Positions 42,562 through 55,714 of a DNA stretch of 64,000 nucleotides are shown piece by piece. The stretch's first letter is position 1. The number at the start of each line of letters is the position of its first letter. Below the pieces are notes generated by a model, which did no database searches, was not told the DNA's origin, and worked only from the letters and a program-made list of their open reading frames with translations. Where the stretch lies: the NCBI RefSeq assembly GCF_026210795.1, contig NC_089434.1:2604001-2668000 (forward strand). The letters run 5' to 3'. A program made the translations under genes and the position numbers. This DNA is from Rhizophagus irregularis. Lineage: Eukaryota > Glomeromycota > Glomeromycetes > Glomerales > Glomeraceae.

Positions 42562-44446
42562 TTACCCATTCATATCCATAAATCCTACCAAGAACTCATT
42601 CATATACTTCTTACTAGCAGGTAAGCAACTTGTACTTTTTCTTAGCAATAACAACAACTCTAAACAAATATCATCTTGATATATAAAATGTTCCACCGTA
42701 TTATCTTTTCTCCATTGTTCCAATAACCTACATAATGAAGAATTAAACGAAGAATTTATAATATTGAATAATGGTTATAAAAGAATCAAAATATACCTTA
42801 CGGACTTATCATCATCAGTATCTTGGTTTATAATCGTACAATCAATATACAATATCTTCATAACTATTTATAAGCGGATTTTTTGGATTTAATAAACCCT
42901 TTTTGATAAATATATTTTCAAAAGAGATTATGATAATTTACCATCACATATTTTCAAATTACTTTCAACAACGCTACAATCTTCTTCAATATTCCTTGAA
43001 AATATTTTGAAGGAATTACATTCTTCCAATACATTCGTCATAATTTTCGAGTCCCATCCAAACAACCAAATCTATATTTTTTGGTAATACCAAAAAAAAG
43101 TAACTTTTGAATTGTACAAAAAAAAAAAAATATTTAAACAATTAAAAAAAAAATTCCGTTACATACCAAAAGATAAGGTTGTTTAAGTTTTTTTCCTTTA
43201 ACTATAAATCTATAAGTTGCATGTACTTTTGTTGCTTCAAGAAAATCTATTGCTAAAAAAGCGGTAAATTTATATTTTTGTATAACTGACCTATAACAAA
43301 AAAAAAAAAAAAATTCTTAATTGAACATAACAAGATCCATTTTATTAAATGATGCTTACTCTTTTTTATCAGCATCGGCACCGCCCTCCATTTCAACTAA
43401 AGTCATATACTTATTAAGTTTAACAGCTAACAATTTTAATTCATCTTTTTCTTCCTCTTTAGATTTACAATATAGACCATCTCCAACAGAAGCGAAACAT
43501 CTTGAACAATTTATTGATATCCATTTCTTTGACATTCCTTTTGTCCACTATGTTTTTTTAAAAAGAATAAATATATGTGTATATTGTTAATACATAAATT
43601 ATAATTAGAGAATGTACACTCACGTAATAACATGTCAAAACAATTTTAGTCAAGAAGCATGCTGATTTGAAATATGAGTAAATATTTATTTTTGGACTCG
43701 TAGTATCGACCAAGTTATCATCATCTCACAATAATGGCCTTCTTTAAGTCCGTGTTAAACCGCAATTTATTAATTTTTTTGAGAAGGGAATAATAACTTA
43801 CATCAATTTCATGTAATTCTTCTTCATCGACTTTCAAAGAATCCTCTTCGATATTATTAGGATGCAATAAAAAATAGCTATTGGAAACCAATCCAATATT
43901 TTCTTGTGCGATAATATCACCAATTTTAGCGTGCTTATAATCTTCCTGGTGACACATCCAACAATCTACTAACTCAGCCCAATGTTCCGATGGCATGTCC
44001 AATATTTTCTTTAACGTATTCTTTTTAACTAAAAATTTTTTACAATAACTACATAATATATTTTTAAACGAAGATATATTTGTTGAATTAAAAGGGGCTT
44101 GGTAGGTTTCGCTTATGCTAATATCTTTTTTTGGTGGTCTTTTACGTACAAAGGTACGTAATTTTAATTTTATGTCTATGCCTTCATTAGAATTTGTTAT
44201 TATTGGTTGTTCTGAGGTTTCTACTGTTTGTATTAAAGGTATTTCAAGTTTTGATGTAGAAAAAGTTTTTGTTGATTTCGAAATTGTTTTAGTTGGTGAT
44301 TTTGATTCAAATATAAATTTTAATGGATATAACCCGAATTCATATAAAGTCTCTTCTTTACTTCTCGTTAAACCAACACTAACAGTCATAGACTTTACAT
44401 TTGGTAATATTTCGGCAAAGATTGGTAATTCATTTTTATTTTCCAT
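42562..44446 (-). CDS. UBE3D: UBE3D-like HECT_2 protein (E2-binding E3 ligase)
   Basis: Minus-strand gene with about six exons: 44446-43802 (215 codons, phase 0), 43547-43360 and four shorter ones ending at the stop 42562-42564. Exon 1 contains LCSYCKKFLVKKNTLKKILD then PSEHWAELVDCWMCHQEDY, the Cys-x2-Cys plus W-E-L-V-D-C-W-x-C-H signature of the HECT_2 (UBE3D) family. Exon 2 supplies INCSRCFASVGDGLYC. Exon 3 begins SVIQKYKFTAFLAIDFLEAT, later exons give LFGWDSKIMTNVLEECNSFK and LLEQWRKDNTVEHF, and the protein ends KKYMNEFLVGFMDMNG. Donors GTAAGT (43801) and GTAAGC (43359) are clear and the frame is continuous across them. Family members bind cyclin-associated E2 enzymes; the role here is inferred. 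It is divergent from the PheRS gene. Confidence 0.75.
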
Positions 44447-44580
44447 AATTATAAAAAAAAATAGAATAAATCTTTAATGAAATGATAATGATAATCTGAT
44501 ATACATAAGTGATAATCTAGATAATATTATAGATATAGCCCAACCTTTTTTCTCGCCCATTTTATAACATACCTTAAAAA
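44447..44580. promoter_or_regulatory. 134-bp bidirectional promoter region
   Basis: The start codons of the UBE3D-like gene (minus) and the mitochondrial PheRS gene (plus) are only 134 bp apart, so both promoters must lie in or overlap this AT-rich segment. No clear motif stands out. Confidence 0.55.
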
Positions 44581-46528
44581 ATGAATCGAATACAATTTTC
44601 ATATTATTCAAGTACAAAAAAATTTACGTCATGTTACAAAAAAATGTTTTCATCATTACAAAATTCAAAGAGTTTAAATTCATTTCAAGGTAAATTATTT
44701 TCTGTCGTGAAAAAAATTATATATATCTCTATTTCCGATCATAAGAATATAATTATGAACTATTTTCATCAGTTTTATCAACAGAAACTCCATCTAATCC
44801 ATATCCACATGTGACTCATAACGAAACATTTACAATAGAAGGTATATCATATAAACTAGATGATCAAACAAACGTTTCGCCTTCAATTTTATCAAAACTC
44901 TCTCGAAAACTTCATTTACAACCACATCACCCACTCTACATTTTACGAACACAAATCGAACAACACTTTCCACACTTTTCTTACTTTAATACATTTAATC
45001 CTATCGTAACAGTACAAAAAAATTTCGATGATTTGGGATTTCCAAAAGATCATCCTGGTAGAAGTAAAACTGATAGTTATTATATAAATAAACAAATCAT
45101 GTTAAGAACACATACTTCAGCTCATCAATTAGAAGTATTCAGTAAGATGAATACTAAGTTTTTGATTAGTGGTGATGTTTATAGAAGAGATGAAATTGAT
45201 TCTTCTCATTATCCTATTTTTCATCAAATGGAAGGTGCTCAAATATTTAATATACAAAATATAGAACAAGAAATATCTAAGGATAAAAAATATTTAATTT
45301 CATTGAATTCAAGAAAAATTCCTTTAAGAGATAATAGTGAAGTTAATGATGATACAATAATTTCCACAAACAATCCAATACAATCATGTCATCCAATTGA
45401 ACAAGTTAATTTTGCTATAAAACATTTAAAATTTTCTTTAAATTCTTTAATAAAAAAATTATTTATAAATCATGATGAAAATTTAAAAATTAGATGGATT
45501 GATGCATATTTTCCATTTACTTGTCCAAGTTGGGAAATGGAAATTTTTTTTAAAGGTAAATGGTTAGAAATTTGTGGTTGTGGTATAGTTGATCAAAATA
45601 TCTTAAATAAGGCTGGTAAGTGATACTTTGAGATTTCTTAAAAATTTTCTTCTTTATACTTATGGAATTATTAATTTTTTTTTTCTTTTGAAAATCTTTT
45701 TTTTTTTTTAAATACAACAAAAAGGTCAAAGTGATAAAATTGGATGGGCATTTGGATTAGGATTAGAACGTATAGCTATGGTATTATTTGACATACCAGA
45801 TATAAGATTATTTTGGTCACAAGATGAAAGATTTTTAGATCAATTTACTGATTTTAATGATAATAAAATTATAAAATTTCTCCCCTTTTCAAAATTTCCT
45901 CCCTGTATAAAAGACATTAGTTTTTGGTTAAATGATCAAAATTTTCATGAAAATAATTTTTGTGAAATTATAAGGAATAATGCTGAAGACTTGGTTGAAG
46001 ACGTTAAACTGGTGAGCCTTCCTTCAGACGAGAAAATTCTTTTTTTGAATTTAAAGAAATAACTTGACATCTTGTATTGTTATAGATTGATGATTTTGTA
46101 CATCCGAAAACAAAAAAAAGAAGTTTATGCTATAGAATTAATTACAGATCTATGGACAGGTAGAAAATTTTATGCATGATAAATAATTATACATATGTAT
46201 ATTTTTACACAGTGAAATTCGATATACCGGAACCTCGATATAACGGATCATAAGTAAAATCTTGGTATATCGGAATTGGGGCGTATAATTAATTTACCTC
46301 GATATAACGGAATTCTTGATGTAACGGATTTTTGACAAATTTTGTTAATGGAACGGATGGTTCTATTATATCGAATTTCACTGTGTATATATTCATATGT
46401 ATATACAAATATTTATTAATTCCTTAATTTCTTACTTTGTTAGAACTGTCACAAATGACGAAATTAACAAAATACAAGAACGAGTTAGAGAAGATATTGA
46501 AGAAAAGTTAAATGTTACTTTGCGATAA
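44581..46528 (+). CDS. FARS2: Mitochondrial phenylalanyl-tRNA synthetase
   Basis: Class II synthetase charging mitochondrial tRNA-Phe. Five exons fit the frame: 44581-44689 (basic, Ser-rich presequence), 44773-45615, 45725-46011, 46086-46159 and 46444-46528; the splice sites are GT/AG and phases agree. Exon 2 starts [12 protein letters not shown] and holds [35 protein letters not shown] (motif 1 region), [13 protein letters not shown] and [20 protein letters not shown] (motif 2), and the aminoacylation core up to [15 protein letters not shown]. Exon 3 carries motif 3 ([20 protein letters not shown]) and [16 protein letters not shown], then the C-terminal anticodon-binding (FDX-ACB) domain starting [18 protein letters not shown] and ending [14 protein letters not shown]. 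The last intron contains a small transposon. Start chosen as the only in-frame ATG of the presequence. Confidence 0.92.
46208..46385. mobile_element. Tc1/mariner-type MITE inside the PheRS intron
   Basis: The 178-bp element has inverted termini CACAGTGAAATTCGATATA and its complement TATATCGAATTTCACTGTG, flanked by TA on both sides (46206-46207 and 46386-46387). TA duplication and this terminus fit the Tc1/mariner/pogo group. Internal CGATATAACGGA motifs repeat in direct orientation. It accounts for most of the 284-bp fourth intron. Confidence 0.85.
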
Positions 46529-46639
46529 CTATTCAAATTATTTATTTTGAGTTATTGCTACATATAATTGTAGTTAATTTGAACATTTCGATGATGTTTT
46601 TAAGTATTATTACTTTTAAAATATTATAGTTTAATATTA

Positions 46640-49600
46640 TTATAAAGATTTTTTTTCCGCTTTCTTTGCTAATGATGCTTGATCCACAGTAAATTTAATA
46701 GCATCAACAGCTGGTCTTGTACGTAAATAATACATGCCAGTTTTAAGACCCTTCTTCCACGCGTAACTGTATAGATAATATTAAATTATAAGTAAATGAT
46801 GAAAAATAATAATAAGAAAAAATAAATAAATAAATACTTACAAATGCATGGATGATATTTTAGCAACACTGGGTTCTGATAGAAAAACATTTAACGATTG
46901 TGATTGATCAATAAATGGTGCACGATCTGCCGCAAGATCAAGCAAAACTTTCTGTGGAATTTCCCAGATAGTTTTGTAAAGGTTTTTTAATTCATCATCC
47001 AACTCCTCAAGACCTTGGATGGAGCCGTTGGCAGCAATGATCTCATTTTTCATTTCCTCATCCCAAACACCTCTCTCTGTAAGATCTTTAAGCAAATGAT
47101 AATTCTAAATAAACAAGATATAATTAAATTTTTTATTCATGTTACTATAAAATTATTTGATTATAATACTTACGACTACTTGAAATTCCCCACTTAATAC
47201 ACGTCTTTGATAAATATTGCTTGTGTATGGTTCAAAGCATTCATTGTTTCCAAGAATCTGACTCGTAGATGCAGTGGGCATCGGTGCAATCAACAAAGAG
47301 TTTCTTACTCCATATTGACTGATCTTTTCTTTCAACTCTGCCCAGTCCCATCGATCTGAAGGTTGTACTCCTGTTCCCCACAATTCGTAATGAAGGATAC
47401 CTTTACTAATCGGGGAACCCTCATATGTAGGGTAAGGACCATCTTTAGCAGCAATTTCACATGATGATTCAAGAGATGCATGATATAAAGTTTCAAAAAT
47501 ATCTCGGTTAAGCTTACGCGCTTCATCAGATTCCCATGGATACCTAAGAAGTATCAATGCATCTGCAAGCCCTGTTTTATAAAAGAATCGAATATCGTTA
47601 TTACCATTGAATTTATCTAATAATAATGACTATTACTTAAAAATAAGTTATACTTTCCTTGTACTCCAAGGCCAACTCTGTTAGAATCAAAAAGAAAATT
47701 TTAATGGGAATTACTTTCAATAAAAAAAAATTCAATAATTATATACTTACGGTCTATGTCTCTTGTTACTTTTTTCAGCTTCTGGAACGGGATAATAATT
47801 TTCATCAATGACTTTATTTAAATTCTTTATAACAACTTTAGCAATTTCATGAAGCTTCAAGAAATCAAAAGTTTTCGATTTGGTATTAACAAATTTAGGT
47901 AATGAAATTGAAGCTAAATTACAAACGGCTACTTCATCGGGTGCAGTATATTCAACAATTTCAGTACATAAATTAGAGCATGTTATAGTACCAAGATTCT
48001 TTTGATTAGATTTTTCATTACAAGAATCTATAAATATTAATAAGTCTTTAATGTTAACAAATTTTGAAAAATATTTAAAACAAACAATTTTTAAGTTATA
48101 TGGTTACCTTTATATAACATATAAGGCATGCCAGTTTCAATTTGAGCATCAACTATGGCAACCCAAAGTTTCTGTGCTTTAATTGTTTTACGTGCTTTAC
48201 CGGATCTTTCATATTTAATATATAATTCTTCAAATGCTTGGCCATAGAGTTCGTAAAGACCAGGACATTCATGAGGACAGAACAAAGACCAATCATCATT
48301 CTTTTCAACCCCTTTAAATTATAAAATATTCTTGGAAATCATTTCATATAAGAAATGTAAAAGAAAAATTTATTTATATACTTTTCATAAAAAGATCCGG
48401 AATCCATAATCCAAGGAACAAATCACGTGCGCGAATTTCTTCTTTACCAGTATTTTTCCTCAAATCGAGAAATTCAAATATATCGGCGTGCCATGGTTCA
48501 ATGTATCTAATTTAACCGAACATGGTTTAAATTAAAACATTTGAATAATCAACTTGAACAATCAACTATTATATTTTACTTACACGGCAAAACTTCCGTT
48601 CCTTTTACCACCACCTTGATTTACAAAACGCGCAGTGTCATTGAAAACACGTAACATTGGGACAAGACCATTTGAAGTTCCTCCAGTACCAGCAATATAG
48701 GAACTGGCACACCGAATTTTTTGCATGCTAATACCAATACCACCAGCAGATTTGGAAATTAAGGCACACATTGTTAAGGTATCATATATTCCCTCGATAC
48801 TAAAGAAGTGAATACACGTAAAATAATTTTAAAATCGAATCCTTAGATAATTTTAAACATAAATATTTTAAATATTACCTATCATCTTTCATTTGCACTA
48901 AAAAGCAGCTTGACATTTGTGGTCTTGGTGTACCAGCATTAAACAAAGTTGGACTTGCATGAGTAAAATATTTCTCGGACATTAAATTATAAGTTTCAAT
49001 AGCTGCATCAATATCATAACCATGAATTCCAATAGAAACACGCATCAACATGTGTTGTGGTCTTTCAACAACTAAGCCTACAAAGTCACAAAAAAAAAGG
49101 TATTAGTACATTTCTGATAACAAAATTTTTTTAAAATTATTTCATTTATACCTTCAATTCTCATTAAATAACTTTTTTCCAAAGTTTTAAATCCGAAATA
49201 ATTATAACCATAATCTCTATCATAGATGATTGCTGAATTCAATTTATCAGCATTTTCCATAACAATATCATAAACTTTTTTAGAAATTAAAGGTGCATGG
49301 ACTTTACGAATTGGATTAACATGATTATAAAGATCTTGAATAACTGTGCTAAACTTAATATTTCAAGAAAAGGTTAGGGTTTAAGATTAGGATCCGTTTT
49401 TTTATGTGATTTAATAATCGTGAAAGATATTATTATTTATACTTGTTTTTTTGTTTCCTTGTGTAAATTAGAAATTGCAATTCTTGCCGCCAAAATAGCA
49501 TAATCAGGATGATTACAAGTTAGATATGCAGCAGTTTCAGCCGCTAAATTATCAAGTTCCACAGTGGTGACACCCTGATACATACCACTGACAACCTATC

Positions 49601-49895
49601 ATTAACATAAAAAAAAAACGCGAAATATTTTTAGATCAAGATACGTAAATTTGGAGAGAATTAACACACCTTCTGAGATATTTTCGCGGGATCAACAAAC
49701 TCCATATTTAAACCATAACATAGTTTAGAAATTCTGGAAGTTATCTTATCAAAATAAACTGTTTCTTTTCTTCCGCCTTATTATAATAAATTTATGAATA
49801 AATAATTATTCAACAATAAGCAAAAACCAGTAGAAAAATATTAACATGAAGTTTTCGTTTGTTCTTTTTTACACACCTCTCTTTATGACAAACAT
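46640..49895 (-). CDS. RNR1: Ribonucleoside-diphosphate reductase large subunit
   Basis: Minus-strand, multi-exon gene. A 19-bp first exon (49895-49877, MFVIKR) splices in phase to [20 protein letters not shown], the N-terminal ATP-cone. Further exons give [130 protein letters not shown] then [12 protein letters not shown] (active-site region), [20 protein letters not shown] and [20 protein letters not shown]-like ending. This is the standard order for class Ia large subunits. The frame closes at TAA 46640-46642 after [11 protein letters not shown], so the usual C-terminal tail with a CxxC pair is not seen. The gene is convergent with PheRS, stops 111 bp apart. Confidence 0.92.
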
Positions 49896-50547
49896 ATTTT
49901 CTTTGATTTAAAAAATTAAAATTTTTAATACTACTTTCGGTATAGATTTTTATTATATTACGAAAATAAATACTATAGATATTTCTTTTCGTTAAAAAAG
50001 AAAAGGAAACAAAAAAGAATTATTTATAACAAAGGACAAAAAAAACTAATGAAAATTTAACGTAACACGACAATCAAATTTCCCTCGTTGTTACATATCT
50101 GATATGGAAAAAAGTCATTTCCTATTGCTATAAACGAATGAAAAAAATACGATATTTTTCCTGCTCATAACCTTCCTCAATAAGTAAGCAATAATTTGAA
50201 CGTTAGTCATTATAATCGGATCAGAGACCTGTCGCGATTGTCCAGATTGTCCAATAGACATGGTGAGATTATATTAACGTGAAAGTCAGTTAACGCTATC
50301 ACGTGCAAATGTATAACTCCTAAATTCTGGTAGGATCATTAGGATGTATACACCCCCCCATATTACATGAGTTGAAAATTTAGATGCGTCATATCATTAA
50401 TTACCATAAATTATAAATAAATCAAATGTTATTAATGATATATATACAAAAAATAATATAAATACATATGAATAAATATAATAAATAATACTATATTTGT
50501 CTAATCCAATCTAAAATTTTATAATCGTTCTTTTTTTCTTTTTTTTT
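49896..50547. promoter_or_regulatory. Upstream region of RNR1 (and 3' flank of the acyl-CoA synthetase)
   Basis: A 652-bp AT-rich gap between two minus-strand genes. It must hold the RNR1 promoter. A CACGTG site at about 50299 is the only obvious candidate element; I saw no MluI-box (ACGCGT) of the kind that controls DNA-synthesis genes in yeasts. Confidence 0.4.
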
Positions 50548-52864
50548 TTATGCAATTTCAGCATACATTTCAATAATTTCATTATGAAATTTTATTTTAG
50601 CTTGATACCTTTTCAATTTTAATGTTGGAGTAAGTAAATTATTTGTCATAGAAAATGGTTTATAAGTTAAATGAACATTTTTTACAATTTCAAACCCCTT
50701 CAAATTATTGATTTTACCATATTTTATAAGAGATTGAAGTAAATATCCTTTAACTTTAGAATCTTCACATAATTCTTGAAAAGATTTTCTACCTAAATTA
50801 TTTTGTTTGGCCCATTTTAAAAGCATTCCTTCATCAGGTACAACAATAGCAACTAATGAAGGTTGTAAAGAATCACCATGAACAAATATTTGGTGAACAA
50901 GTTCATGTTTAATATATATACTTTCGATCTAAAAAAAAAAATTGTTTTTTCATACGTTATTAAAAATAATAATAATAAATAAATAAATAAATAAATAATA
51001 AAGTAAATACCTTATCTGGAATAATATATTCACCCTGAGATAGTTTAAAAATATTTTTTACACGATCTATAATTACTAGACGACCTTGATCATCCCAATA
51101 TCCAATATCACCAGTATGACACCAGCCGTCCTTGTCAAGAGCTTCAGCAGTATTTTCAGGAAGTTTATAATATTCACGAAAAACGCTATGACCACGAACA
51201 CAAATTTCACCTCGAGGATAAGGATTATCTCTTGAAGTATAATTCATTTCTGGTACATCAATTAATTTAACTTCGACGCAAACTTGTGGTGGACCAACGT
51301 GACCAGACGAAGTATCTCCAAACAAAGACTTTTTTTAAAAAAAAAAAAAATTAAAATCGCTCGATAAATCATATATAAATAATTATAATAATAATAGATT
51401 ATCATATCAAAATATTTACCATTGTCAAACAAGCAGCATTTTCAGTTTGACCATATCCTTCATATACATCAACTGAAAAAGCAATTCTCAAAAAATCCAT
51501 AACTTCAGTTGAAATAGGAGCGGCACCAGACAAAATAACTTTAACTCTACCACCAAGTCTAGCTCTAATTGGAGCGAAAACTACACGATCCCACATCCAA
51601 TGATCAACATTTCCTTTATCCAATCCATTTTTTTTCGCATTGTATGCAGCGGTGAACATCCATTGTGCAACACCACCTTTAGCTTTAACTCCAGCCATTA
51701 CTTTATCATAAACACGATTGAGTAAACGTGGAACTGAAATGAATATGGTAGGCTTCAATTCAGCAATGTCATCTAATAATTTCAAGGTATTACCTTGATA
51801 AAATCCAATCGCTACTCCCCCATAAATCATAGTTGCAGTATTAACCAATTCATATACATGGGCTGATGGTAAATATGAAATATGTACATCATCTGTTGAT
51901 GGTAAATAACATTTTCCTTTTTCAGAAAGCCATCTAATACTAGCAACATTTGCCATTATATTTTTATGGGTCAGTACTACACCTTTTGGTGTACCTGTTG
52001 TACCAGAAGTATAACAAATTACGGCAACGTCATTAGGTCTAGCATTTTCAGCATTAATATGATGAACAGATCCATCTCTTTCTATGACAGCAAAATTTAA
52101 TACTCTAATATTAAGTGAATTTGCAAGATCGGTAAATTCTTGATCATATTTATCTATAACGATAATTGTTTGAAGAGTTGGTAATTTATCCTTCATATTA
52201 AGAAGTATTCGACCTTTATCAATTGTAACAATACAATATTCCATCTCAGTTTGATTTATAATATATTCAATAGAATCAATTCCTAAAGTATCATACAATG
52301 GAACTGAAATGAAATTATATTGATGACATGCAAGTTGTGCCATTATCTAAAAAATTTAATCAAGAAATTAATTAAGAATTTAATAAATTATATATCATAA
52401 TTAATAGAAGAAAATATTTACATATTCAGGGGTACTGATTAAGAATATCCCTAAGATTTCTTTAGGTTTAAATCCTAATTTACTTAAACCTGAACCAAAA
52501 TTCGCCACACGTTCTTGTACTTCAATATATGATTGCCAAACATAAGGTCCAGCAACACCATCCCGAATTTCTCGATGTCCCAAGAAATTTCTATTACCTA
52601 TTATTAAAATTTAAATTTTATATAATTCGAATAATTAAAGAGGAAATAATTTACGATTGAATTTGAATATCATAGATAATTTAATAATTTACCTGCTTTA
52701 TTAACACCATGTAAGAAATTTTCGTACAAAGTAGTTGCATTTGGTGGGTGAATAATTAATTTATCAGGACAGAGAGCATTTCTACGAGGTTTTCCTTCTC
52801 CAGGAATATCAGGAGCATCAGCAACTTCGATTGAATATTGTGTTTTCAATTGCGAATAACTCAT
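50548..52864 (-). CDS. Long-chain acyl-CoA synthetase
   Basis: Activates long-chain fatty acids to acyl-CoA through an acyl-adenylate. Minus strand, about five exons. The ATG at 52864 opens [20 protein letters not shown] and the first exon ends with GTAAAT at 52692. The next exon carries [20 protein letters not shown]. The large exon (52343-51402) holds the AMP-binding signature [40 protein letters not shown] and [17 protein letters not shown]. The following exon has [20 protein letters not shown] and [15 protein letters not shown], the conserved hinge and lysine-proximal region. The last exon ends [20 protein letters not shown]. No signal peptide is seen. Arbuscular mycorrhizal fungi depend on host-derived fatty acids, so such enzymes are central to their metabolism; a specific paralogue cannot be assigned. 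Confidence 0.92.
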
Positions 52865-54169
52865 TTACGTTTAATTATTTAAATTTTCTTTTTAACTTTA
52901 TTTTAGCGTAACGAATTCTTTTAAATAAGCTATCTTTATCTCTCTTTTTTTTAATAAAAAATAGATATATGTGAATAATTGTTTGATGTAAAAAAGCAAA
53001 AAAAAAATTGATCATGTACTTAAATAATTTTTCATTTTATTTATATATTCATAAAATCTGCTAAAATTAGACAAAAAAAAAATTGATTCACATTTCCTTG
53101 AAAACTATATATATATATTCGGACATTATAATTAATTAATATAATATAAACAAACATAAATATAAATATAATATATATAGCGGAAAATTTTTTCAAAAAT
53201 GAAAATATAACTAAATGAGAATGGCTGATAGATCATAGTTATTGATTTACTTCGTGTTTAAATATGTACATATTTTTATTTTTTAAAAAGGGAATTATTT
53301 GTTAGTCGGGGATGGAAGAAATTACCCATTATAGGTTTGAATTACAAGATTTTCTATAATAAGCCAAGTTAATCTCTTTTTGATAAACAATAATTTCCAT
53401 TTCTTTATTTTTCTTTTTTATTATCCCCAGAAGGCGATCAAAAGAAAAAAACGGGAAATATTTTAAATTAAAAATCATTGGTACTCAAGCGTTTGGCACA
53501 GGTTTATCCTGAGATCTTCGTATATTATTCTCTTTCTAAAATTAATTAAAAATTTAAATGATTTACTAGTGTCTCTAAAGTGTTTCATAATCTAAATTAA
53601 ATAATGCACGTGATCAAATTAAATTTAACTAAAAATGATGCGTATTTTATAAATTATATAAATTATTTAATATATTGCATTATAATGATTCAATCATAAG
53701 AATACTTAATATAGGAATAATGATACAATTCTCTGCAGTAACAAAAGCCTTTATAAAGACACTTTCAGGGTCGTTACTTATCTCTTGGCAATTTAACGGA
53801 TGGTTGTATAAAAAGAATATTAAAGTTGTGTTCATCTTATCAGTTATAATCTGTATTTCTTTCTTAATACTGAATAAACTTTGTATAATTTTCTTTTTAT
53901 TACAATAAACCAAACCAAAATTAAAGGATTAATTGTTATATATAGACAATGTCTTTTTACTAATCATAATACACGAATTATCATTCATTCGAAATCAGCA
54001 TAGATTATGCTACGCTATGGAGAGATAGATATATAAAGCATAATAAATTATATGTGTGAGGATGTTTTTTTTAAAAGGAAATAAGGAAATCACAAATATT
54101 AATACTAATTTATTGACACAAAAAAAAAGATGTATAAAAAAATGATTTAAATGTGTGACAAACATTTTT
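52865..54169. other. AT-rich intergenic region
   Basis: Separates the acyl-CoA synthetase start from the MIS12-like gene's 3' end. I see no gene; overlapping short open stretches at 53675-53913 on both strands have no recognisable content. It should contain the acyl-CoA synthetase promoter. Confidence 0.45.
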
Positions 54170-55394
54170 TCAGCATTCCTTTCTACGTGTTAATGATCTT
54201 TCTTTCTCTGTTTGTCGTAATACCATCATGCTAATAAATTTCTCACGTTCATCAATCATGTTTTCATACTGTTTCAAGTTTTCTTCCTTAGCCGATTCAT
54301 CCAAATTATAGTACATCTTTTTAATGGCCATTAATTGATCGGTTACAAACCTCAATGTATCCGATAAAGGAGATGCTAAGTGAAGAATAATAATGTTATT
54401 TTTTTTTTTTTATGATTAAACAAATAAAAGGAAGAGTTATTTATTTAATAATGATACCATTATGAGCCTTTGCAGCAGTTCGTAGAAACGATATTTTATT
54501 TTCGGTTCGCTTTAATCTTTCAATTTGTATATCATATTTAATCAGTTGCTTTTTTAGCTTGAGATTAAAACATTTCGCCTGGTAAATTCGATTTTTTTTT
54601 ATAATATTTAATAAATACAATTTTAATAGGATTCTCAACAAAAACCTTCATCAAAATACCAAATTAAACAATTATTTACGGCCATAATTTTTTTTCGTAA
54701 TAATTCAATCTCTTTATCAGTTTCTACTTCTACACTTTCATCCACATTAAAATTCACGCCCTGATACAATTAAGAAAGTAAAATAAATATGTTCAATCTT
54801 TAAATTTGAAAAAAAAAAAATAATAAAATTTACCTCATTATGCTTCAATACGACCGTAACATTTTCACGTATAGCAAGAATCTTATGTAACGTGTATATC
54901 TCAAATCGTTCAAAATATTTATCAACCAAATTTTCCAACAACGTTTCAATTTGATGTGTACCCTGTATGACGAAATGTAAAAAAAAAAAAGTTATTCTAT
55001 TCATTCATTCATAAATATATAAAAAAAAAACAAATTATTTTAAAAATTTGATTTTCACATGCACCTGTTCAACTTCTTTTTTATTTTTCAATTCAGAGTT
55101 TACAAAATTATCCATACCAGCAATAGCTATATAAATTAATTCATTAATAGAATTAATTATATCATCAACAAAACTTATTGGTAAAAAACCGAAATGTTCT
55201 GTTATTATTTCATTTCTTATTGCAATATCATTTAAACAAGTTATTTGGTTATTAGGTTGGATTAAATCTGTATCCTCTTCTTCAGAATCTGATACAAGTT
55301 CTAATAGTTTTGATATTTTTTGATATTGAATTTGATATTGCTGCTGCGGTTGTTGTTGTTCTTCTTGTACGTGATGATCTTGTTGCTGGGACAT
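54170..55394 (-). CDS. MIS12: MIS12/Mtw1-family kinetochore protein
   Basis: Subunit of the MIND complex that links centromeric chromatin to the outer kinetochore. Minus strand, five exons. Exon 1 (from 55394) has a Gln/His-rich start, an acidic patch (ELVSDSEEEDTD) and the family signature TEHFGFLPISFVDDIINSIN then ELIYIAIAGMDNFV. Exon 2 gives THQIETLLENLVDKYFERFE and IYTLHKILAIRENV, also typical. Exon 3 encodes VNFNVDESVEVETDKEIELL, exon 4 a coiled coil (CFNLKLKKQLIKYDIQIERL), and exon 5 DTLRFVTDQLMAIKKMYYNL and a basic end, stop at 54170-54172. Introns are 70-110 bp. The first in-frame ATG is used. Conservation is concentrated in exon 1 as in other fungi. Confidence 0.88.
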
Positions 55395-55714
55395 TTTAGT
55401 TTATGTTAAGAAATAAGAAAGGTAATGTTTAAGGATCTATGAACTTTTTTCGGTACAAGAAATTAAAAGAAAAGAAGTTTTTCGCGTTTTTTAAAAAATC
55501 ATTATCATCACGTGATTTAACTGATTATAGTAAGTGAGCATACTTTCTGAAACGATTTTGTTATTCTACCGCAGTTGAAACTATCAGGTGATCATCACAA
55601 TTTTATTTATACAAAAAAATTTTTTTTTTATTTCATATTTCATAACTTTCAATAAATTACAATAAATATTCAATAACTATAAATATGTTTAAATTCTATA
55701 TTTTTTTTTTACTA
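55395..55714. other. Intergenic region with CACGTG site
   Basis: A 320-bp gap between two minus-strand genes. A TCACGTGATTT site at 55508 is probably part of the MIS12 promoter; nothing else stands out. Confidence 0.4.

Noticed and set aside
44115-44477. Plus-strand 120-codon open stretch
   Set aside because: It is antisense to the first exon of the UBE3D-like gene, which carries the HECT_2 signature.
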